Source of the DNA: CAWVWD01 sp965662365
GTDB lineage: Bacteria > Bacteroidota > Bacteroidia > Chitinophagales > Saprospiraceae
Direction: 5' to 3'
Assembly (NCBI GenBank): GCA_965662365.1
Contig: CBFIHR010000058.1
Span: forward strand, 1-28,179
Length of the DNA: 28,179 nt
A model generated the notes under the pieces. That model did not search any database. It worked only from the letters and a program-made list of their open reading frames with translations, and was not told the DNA's origin. Shown here piece after piece: positions 22,877-28,179 of this stretch. The position numbers and the translations under genes are program-made. Each line of letters begins with the position of its first letter. Position 1 is the stretch's first letter.

Positions 22877-24283
22877 ATGGGAAGAAGAAGAAAACCAAAA
22901 ATAGTAGAGTCGGTTCGTATGACCGAAATAGCGGATAAAGGCAAGGCTTTTGGTAAAAAAGACGATATGGCTTACTTTGTCGAAGGAGCTGTGCCAGGCG
23001 ATGTGGTAGATGTTTTGGTGACACGAAATAAGAAAAGTTTTAAGAAAGGTCGAGCGATAAATTTTCGAGAATATTCTGATAAACGTGTTGAGCCGTTTTG
23101 TCCACATTTTGATATTTGTGGCGGTTGTAAATGGCAGAATTTATCGTATGAGGAACAGATAAAGCAAAAATCCCAAGTTGCTAAAAATGCGATTGAACGC
23201 TTAGGAAAAATCGAAATCCCCGATTTTCAACCAATTTTAGGAGCTGAAAAAACGCAGTATTATCGCAATAAAATGGAGTTTTCGTTTTCCAACAAACGTT
23301 GGTTAACTGAAGAAGAAGTCAAATCTGGCGATGATTTTTCTAACCGAAACGCTTTAGGTTTTCATCGCCCTGGAGCATTTGACAAAATTGTTCAGATTGA
23401 CCATTGTTACCTTCAAGGCGGTCTGTCCAATGAGATTAGAAACGAGGTTTACGCTTTCGCAATTGAAAACGATTTTACCTTTTTTAATATTAGAAATAAA
23501 GGCGGCTTATTGCGAAATTTGATGATTCGCACCTCGACTTTGGGCGAAACAATGGTTGTCGTGATTTTCTACGATGACGATAAAGCAAAACGGGAATTAT
23601 TACTCAATCATTTACAAGAAAAATTTCCACAAATCACTGCTTTACAATACATTATCAATCAAAAAGCCAATGATACCTTTTTGGATTTACCGATTGAAAC
23701 GCACTACGGTAGAGATTATATTTATGAACAATTAGGCCATTTAAAATATAAAATCGGTGCAAAGTCGTTTTTCCAAACGAATACCGAACAAGCCTTTAAT
23801 TTATACAGTATTGTAGCCGAATTTGCAGGCCTTTCAGGCAATGAAAATGTCTATGATTTATACACTGGAACGGGAAGTATTGCATTGTTTTTGGCACATA
23901 AAGCGAAACACGTTGTCGGAATTGAGGAAGTTGCCCCAGCGATTGACGATGCAATTATCAACGCAAAAAACAACGAAGTCGAAAATGTGACTTTCTATGT
24001 TGGCGATGTCAAAGATATTTTGACCGATGAATTTGCGGTGAAACACGGCAAACCAGATGTCTTAATTACAGACCCGCCGAGAGCAGGTATGCACCAAAAA
24101 GTAGTCGAAATGTTGTTGCAATTAGAAAGTCCGAGAATTGTTTATGTCAGTTGTAATCCTGCAACTCAAGCTCGTGATTTACAGTTGTTAGGTGAGAAAT
24201 ATCAATTGCTAAAAGTTCGTCCGGTCGATATGTTTCCACATACGCATCATATTGAAAATGTGGCGTTATTAGAGTTAAAATAA
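22877..24283 (+). CDS. rlmD: 23S rRNA (uracil-C5)-methyltransferase, RlmD type
   Basis: SAM-dependent methylation of a 23S rRNA uridine (U1939 in E. coli numbering). 468 aa. An N-terminal TRAM domain (1-65) binds RNA. Cys75-x5-Cys81-x2-Cys84 and Cys177 are the ligands of the [4Fe-4S] cluster seen in RlmD. VYDLYTGTGSIALFLA is SAM motif I, TDPPRAG the motif IV, Cys426 in VSCNPATQARDL the catalytic nucleophile, and Glu460 (HIENVALLE) the general base. The nearest alternative is the RlmCD/TrmA subfamily; cluster Cys and size fit RlmD, but the exact target base cannot be proven here. Confidence 0.92.
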   Translation: MGRRRKPKIVESVRMTEIADKGKAFGKKDDMAYFVEGAVPGDVVDVLVTRNKKSFKKGRAINFREYSDKRVEPFCPHFDICGGCKWQNLSYEEQIKQKSQVAKNAIERLGKIEIPDFQPILGAEKTQYYRNKMEFSFSNKRWLTEEEVKSGDDFSNRNALGFHRPGAFDKIVQIDHCYLQGGLSNEIRNEVYAFAIENDFTFFNIRNKGGLLRNLMIRTSTLGETMVVVIFYDDDKAKRELLLNHLQEKFPQITALQYIINQKANDTFLDLPIETHYGRDYIYEQLGHLKYKIGAKSFFQTNTEQAFNLYSIVAEFAGLSGNENVYDLYTGTGSIALFLAHKAKHVVGIEEVAPAIDDAIINAKNNEVENVTFYVGDVKDILTDEFAVKHGKPDVLITDPPRAGMHQKVVEMLLQLESPRIVYVSCNPATQARDLQLLGEKYQLLKVRPVDMFPHTHHIENVALLELK

Positions 24284-24400
24284 TTCTCCCACAGATTTTC
24301 ATCTAAGTAGGTTTATTAATTTATTTCAATAATAAAAGTTACTTAACTAATTGATTATAAATTATTTACATTTAAAAAATAGAAATACATCTACCTACTT

Positions 24401-24438
24401 AAAAAGCCTGTAAGACTTCTAAATCTTACAGGCTTTTT
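24401..24438. terminator. Bidirectional terminator, rlmD / DUF4159
   Basis: 15-base perfect stem (AAAAAGCCTGTAAGA 24401-24415 with TCTTACAGGCTTTTT 24424-24438) and an 8-base loop. Lies between convergent genes. It shares the CTGTAAGA word with the imperfect hairpin at 7555-7579. Confidence 0.92.
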
Positions 24439-24483
24439 GATAATTCTAACAAAGTCAAAAAAGAGAAAATCGGTGAGAACACT

Positions 24484-25143
24484 TTAAAACTGAAACGCAT
24501 AACGCACCAAATTCGCTCCCATTTCTAAAGCTTTACGACGCACTTCTGGCGGATCTTTATGTACAGAAGGATCTTCCCAACCATCGCCCAGGTCACATTC
24601 ATACGAATAAAAACAAACCAAACGACCTTCGTAAATCAGGCCAAATCCTTGTGGTGATTTGCCATCATGTTCATGGATTTTTGGCAAACCATTATTAAAC
24701 TTATATTTCTGACTATAAATTTCATGTTCAAAAGGCAACTCAATAAATTCTAATTCTGGAAAAACTTTTTTCATCGCTGTTCGCACATAAGGATCCATAC
24801 CGTAATTGTCATCAATATGCAAAAAACCGCCACTCAATAAATACAAACGTAAGTTTTCTGCTTCTGCATCTGAAAAAACAACATTTCCGTGTCCTGTCAT
24901 ATGCAAAAAGGGATAATTGAATAATTCTACACTACCGACCTCGACCGTTGCATAATCTTTCTCAAAATTTGTCCCCATTTCTTTATTACAAAACTCCGCC
25001 AAATTCGGTAAAGCCGTTGGGTTTGAGTACCAATCTCCGCCACCGTTATACTTTACTAATGCTAATTGTAACGTCGGTTTATCGCTTTTAAAAGCCGTCA
25101 ATGCAAAAAATAGAATACCGAATATTATTGTTAGTTTTTTCAT
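24484..25143 (-). CDS. Exported DUF4159 protein
   Basis: 219 aa with a signal peptide (about 1-18). It matches DUF4159, a flavodoxin/ThuA-like family of unknown function: HMTGHG (81-86), SGGFLHIDDNYG (104-115), RTAMKKVFPE, and HEHDGKSPQGFGLIYEGRL. The GGFLH-DDNYG block is the most conserved part of the family and could form a ligand pocket. It is transcribed 49 bases after rsmE and probably with it. Likely periplasmic. No enzymatic activity is known to me. Confidence 0.85.
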   Translation of the reverse strand: MKKLTIIFGILFFALTAFKSDKPTLQLALVKYNGGGDWYSNPTALPNLAEFCNKEMGTNFEKDYATVEVGSVELFNYPFLHMTGHGNVVFSDAEAENLRLYLLSGGFLHIDDNYGMDPYVRTAMKKVFPELEFIELPFEHEIYSQKYKFNNGLPKIHEHDGKSPQGFGLIYEGRLVCFYSYECDLGDGWEDPSVHKDPPEVRRKALEMGANLVRYAFQF

Positions 25144-25192
25144 ATTTATTATTGTAAAGACCTATCAATTTTGATTATCAACTGTTTATAAC

Positions 25193-25921
25193 TTACGAAT
25201 TTATTAAATTCACAATATGACAAGCGGCCAAACCTGCTGTTTCTGTCCGTAATCGTTCTTTTCCCAAAGAAATTTCTTGGAAATTTTGGCTTAAAGCCAA
25301 TTCAACTTCCGTACTCGAAAAATCACCTTCTGGACCGATCAAAATCGTAATTTTTGATTTATTCAAAGCCCTGTTTTTCAAATGCAACTTTTCATCCGAA
25401 AATCCATCTTGACAATGTGCGATAAATTTCTGACTTTCGGCTGTATTTTCAAGGTTATTTTGTGTCTTTAAGAAATCCTTAAACGATGTCAAATCATTAA
25501 TTTTTGGTAGATAAGCTTTCAAAGATTGTTTCATAGCCGCAATCACAACTTTTTCTAACCTATCCAAACGAATTTTTTTTCGTTCAGAATGATCACATAA
25601 TAAAGGTGTAATTTCATCAATTCCAAACTCGGTTGATTTCTCTAAAAACCATTCTAAACGATTAATATTTTTCGTCGGTGCAATAGCGATATGTAAGTAA
25701 TGATTCCGTGAGTTATAGTTTTCAATAATAGATTCGATACCAATTGAAACCGTTTTTTTACCAGTTCCGATTATCTTACCTTTGTACCAATTACCCTGAC
25801 CGTCAACGAATTGTATCTCATCACCAACTTTTTTGCGTAAAGCTTTTAAGCAATGCATCGCTTCTTCCTGTGGTAATTCTGCAACGTTATTTTTAATATT
25901 ATTGGTATAAAATAAAATCAT
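25193..25921 (-). CDS. rsmE: 16S rRNA (uracil1498-N3)-methyltransferase
   Basis: SAM-dependent methylation of U1498 in 16S rRNA. 242 aa, normal size. An N-terminal PUA-like part (about 1-70) is followed by the SPOUT fold with its deep trefoil knot: IAPTKNINRLEWFLEKSTEFG (about 80-100) and IGPEGDFS (195-202), then LGKERLRTETA (219-229), which bind SAM. Starts just downstream of a TACTTTTG box (25962-25969, minus strand) and is followed by the DUF4159 gene. Confidence 0.95.
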   Translation of the reverse strand: MILFYTNNIKNNVAELPQEEAMHCLKALRKKVGDEIQFVDGQGNWYKGKIIGTGKKTVSIGIESIIENYNSRNHYLHIAIAPTKNINRLEWFLEKSTEFGIDEITPLLCDHSERKKIRLDRLEKVVIAAMKQSLKAYLPKINDLTSFKDFLKTQNNLENTAESQKFIAHCQDGFSDEKLHLKNRALNKSKITILIGPEGDFSSTEVELALSQNFQEISLGKERLRTETAGLAACHIVNLINS

Positions 25922-25961
25922 TATTTCAATTTAAGAATGATACTTAATGCCTGATAATCGA

Positions 25962-25969
25962 CAAAAGTA
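25962..25969 (-). promoter_or_regulatory. Putative -7 box (TACTTTTG) for rsmE
   Basis: The minus strand reads TACTTTTG, matching TAnnTTTG, 40 bases upstream of the rsmE start. It would drive rsmE and the DUF4159 gene. Confidence 0.5.
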
Positions 25970-26091
25970 AATCAAATTCTTAAAGAAAGATGAAATTTGT
26001 ATTTGAAAATTTCACACGAACTTTAACAGGTTTTACCCATTAATACGCCCTTTTTGATAAATACATTACTTTTTTTGTAGATGGTTTATCG

Positions 26092-26099
26092 TACTTTTG
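26092..26099 (+). promoter_or_regulatory. Putative -7 box (TACTTTTG), TonB receptor gene
   Basis: TACTTTTG matches TAnnTTTG, 41 bases before the receptor start. The nearest TTG (26075-26077) is 14 bases upstream, shorter than the 20 bases at 6861-6891. Confidence 0.5.
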
Positions 26100-26140
26100 C
26101 ACTTTGAAATTACAAACTGAATATATTAACACAAAAACTT

Positions 26141-28179
26141 ATGAGTAAGTATTCTACCTCACTAATAGCGTTTTTCTTATTACTAACCGTCTCATCTTTT
26201 GCACAAGACGCTACGATTCGTGGCGTTGTCCGTGATGATGCGACTGGAGAACCAGTCATGTATGCCAATGTTTACATTTCGGGAACATCAAACGGTGTTT
26301 CCACAAATTTAGATGGCTTTTATAGTCTGAATGTCGAACCTGGTACGTACAGGGTAGTCTGCATGTACTTAGGATATGATAGCACGGTGGTAGAAGTCAC
26401 TGTCGTTGCTGATCAAGTATTAAATCAATCGATTACGTTAAAAGAGTCCTCGGTTCAGTTATCAACCGTCAATGTATCAGCAAGGCGAGACGAAGCCCGA
26501 ACAGAAGTCAAAATATCAAGTGTAACGGTTACAAAAAAACAGCTAAAAGCAATTCCTGCAACTGGCGGTGAGGCCGATTTAGCTCAATATCTACAAGTTT
26601 TACCAGGTGTTGTTTTCACAGGTGATCAAGGTGGGCAATTATACATTCGTGGAGGTTCGCCGGTACAAAACCGAGTTATGATGGACGGTATGACGATTAT
26701 TAATCCGTTTCACTCCATTGGATTTTTCTCTGTTTTTGAAACCGAAATTATTAAAAATGTAGAAGTACTCACCGGTGGCTTTAATGCAGAATATGGAGGT
26801 CGAATTTCGGCAGTTATTGACATTACAACAAGAGATGGCAATAAGAAAAAACTGGGCGGATTAGTTAGTGTAAGTCCGTTTCAGGCGAAAGCCTTAATCG
26901 AAGGGCCAATTAAGAAATTAGATGATAATGGTAGTTCAGTTTCTTATATCTTAACGGGTAAACATTCTTATATCAATGAAACCTCTAAGACTTTTTACTC
27001 TTATATTGATACAGCAGGTTTACCATTTAGCTACACCGATTTGTATGGCAAAGTTTCTTTTAATGGTGGAAATGGTAGCAAATTGAATTTGTTTGGTTTT
27101 AATTATACCGATCGAGTCAATTACGCTGATATTGCAGATTTGGGCTGGGTTTCTAATGGTGTAGGCTTAGATTTTACCGTTATTCCGGGTGCTACACGTA
27201 TGATCATCGGTGGTAATTTCACCTATTCGAACTACGATATTGAGATTCTTGAAAACGACAATAAACCTCGTAGTAGCGAAGTTGGTGGATTTGTAGCTGG
27301 CTTAGATTTTACTTATTATGGTGACGATAGCGAGTTCAAGTATGGTTTTAATGTCACGGGTAATCGTACAGATTTTCAATTTACGAATTTATTTGGTAAC
27401 ACTATTAACGAAACTCAAAATACAACCGAGTTAGCAGGTTTTATGAAGTTTCGGAAATCATTGGATAAATTAATTATTGAGCCAAGTATCCGTTTTCAAT
27501 ATTATGCAGCACTCTCTGAACGTACTTTCGAACCTCGTTTAGGCGTCAAATTAAATGCAACGGACAGATTACGTTTTAAGTTTGCCGGTGGCTATTACAC
27601 TCAAGATTTAATTAGTGCCGTTAATGAGCAAGATATTGTCAACCTATTTGTAGGTTTTATTTCTGCTCCATCTGATGTTGCACAACCAAACTCTACAATA
27701 GAGGCAGAAAGCCGTTTACAAAAATCTATACATGCAATCGGTGGCATCGAATTTGACTTGACAGATAAAATTGAGTTGAATGTAGAACCATATTATAAAG
27801 CATTTCCGCAGTTGATTTCATTAAATAGAAATAAGCAAAGTGTCTCCGATCCTAACTTTATTACAGAAACAGGTTCTGCACGAGGAATTGACTTATTGTT
27901 ACAATATCGCAGTAATAATATCTTTGTATGGACAGCTTATTCTTTGGGATACGTACGCAGAAATGATGGCGAACAAGAATATCCGACGCACTTCGATCGT
28001 CGTCACAATGCTAATTTTATTTTTTCTTATAAATTTGGTAGAAATGACAACTGGGAAAGTTCGATTCGTTGGAATTTCGGTACAGGTTTTCCATTCACTT
28101 TGACACAAGGGTTTTACAATAACTTACCATTCTCCGATGGCATTGATACCGATATTGTTAGTGAAAATGGCGATTTGGG
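26141..28179 (+). CDS. TonB-dependent receptor with CPD domain (partial)
   Basis: The frame is open from ATG 26141 to the end of the window (679 codons) with no stop, so the C-terminus is missing. Signal peptide 1-21 (SSFAQ). Residues about 25-105 form the carboxypeptidase-regulatory-like domain (IRGVVRDDATGEPVMYANVY, STNLDGFYSL). About 125-232 is the plug: DLAQYLQVLPGVV, LYIRGGSPVQNRVMMDGMTI and GGFNAEYGGRISAVIDITTR. The rest has alternating aromatic strands of the outer-membrane barrel. It imports a ligand (metal complex, vitamin or glycan piece) using TonB energy; no SusD partner is visible before it, so a glycan role is not supported. Substrate unknown. Confidence 0.92.
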   Translation, partial: MSKYSTSLIAFFLLLTVSSFAQDATIRGVVRDDATGEPVMYANVYISGTSNGVSTNLDGFYSLNVEPGTYRVVCMYLGYDSTVVEVTVVADQVLNQSITLKESSVQLSTVNVSARRDEARTEVKISSVTVTKKQLKAIPATGGEADLAQYLQVLPGVVFTGDQGGQLYIRGGSPVQNRVMMDGMTIINPFHSIGFFSVFETEIIKNVEVLTGGFNAEYGGRISAVIDITTRDGNKKKLGGLVSVSPFQAKALIEGPIKKLDDNGSSVSYILTGKHSYINETSKTFYSYIDTAGLPFSYTDLYGKVSFNGGNGSKLNLFGFNYTDRVNYADIADLGWVSNGVGLDFTVIPGATRMIIGGNFTYSNYDIEILENDNKPRSSEVGGFVAGLDFTYYGDDSEFKYGFNVTGNRTDFQFTNLFGNTINETQNTTELAGFMKFRKSLDKLIIEPSIRFQYYAALSERTFEPRLGVKLNATDRLRFKFAGGYYTQDLISAVNEQDIVNLFVGFISAPSDVAQPNSTIEAESRLQKSIHAIGGIEFDLTDKIELNVEPYYKAFPQLISLNRNKQSVSDPNFITETGSARGIDLLLQYRSNNIFVWTAYSLGYVRRNDGEQEYPTHFDRRHNANFIFSYKFGRNDNWESSIRWNFGTGFPFTLTQGFYNNLPFSDGIDTDIVSENGDL

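Noticed and set aside
22645..22938. 97-residue open frame across the rlmD leader
   Set aside because: It runs through a terminator hairpin and the ACGGAT repeat array and overlaps the rlmD start; composition is not protein-like.
27840..28103. 87-residue open frame near the window end
   Set aside because: It lies out of frame inside the TonB-dependent receptor, whose frame is continuous and shows family motifs.
26141..28179. Start of a polysaccharide utilisation locus
   Set aside because: No SusD-like gene, glycoside hydrolase or hybrid regulator is visible; upstream genes are rsmE and a DUF4159 gene on the other strand.

Overview
The window comes from an AT-rich genome of the phylum Bacteroidota. 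Evidence: a TonB-dependent receptor with an N-terminal carboxypeptidase-like (CPD) domain, a DUF5686 protein with the same kind of N-terminal domain, a type IX secretion plug protein (DUF5103), DUF4252 and DUF4159 proteins, many lipoproteins, no clear Shine-Dalgarno sequences, and repeated TAnnTTTG (-7) promoter boxes typical of this phylum. The style resembles Saprospiria/Chitinophagia, but that finer placement is inference. It looks like ordinary chromosome: no phage, plasmid, IS transposase, CRISPR array, rRNA or tRNA gene was recognised.

Layout. 349-3432: lipoprotein gamma-glutamyltransferase (+), then tyrA and a 2Fe-2S ferredoxin (-). 3686-6037: a signalling cassette made of an ECF sigma factor (broken by a single-base frameshift in an A6 run), a one-TM putative anti-sigma factor, and two tandem exported DUF4252 proteins, closed by a strong terminator. 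6132-7470: an XRE regulator (-) divergent from a second, intact ECF sigma factor (+) with a textbook promoter. 7836-13390: a large DUF5686 outer-membrane protein (+), an FKBP prolyl isomerase lipoprotein and a 73-aa membrane protein (-), and the T9SS plug protein (+). 13461-15994: murF and ddl (-), which make and attach D-Ala-D-Ala in peptidoglycan synthesis. 16365-19145: transketolase and small transaldolase (+), the non-oxidative pentose phosphate pair. 19250-20623: a cytochrome c/PQQ sugar dehydrogenase fusion (-). 20826-24283: MATE transporter, a small Cys-rich lipoprotein and rlmD (+). 24484-25921: rsmE and a DUF4159 protein (-). 26141-end: a TonB-dependent receptor (+) that runs off the window.

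Most genes are housekeeping or envelope functions. Convergent pairs are separated by well-formed bidirectional terminators. The parts most worth a second look are the frameshifted ECF/anti-sigma/DUF4252 cassette with a stable stem-loop ahead of each DUF4252 gene, and several small palindromic intergenic elements (2064-2147, 14549-14594, 18400-18453, 22142-22157, 22770-22806) that look like copies or remnants of dispersed hairpin repeats. I see no convincing wholly new multi-gene defence or metabolic system here.
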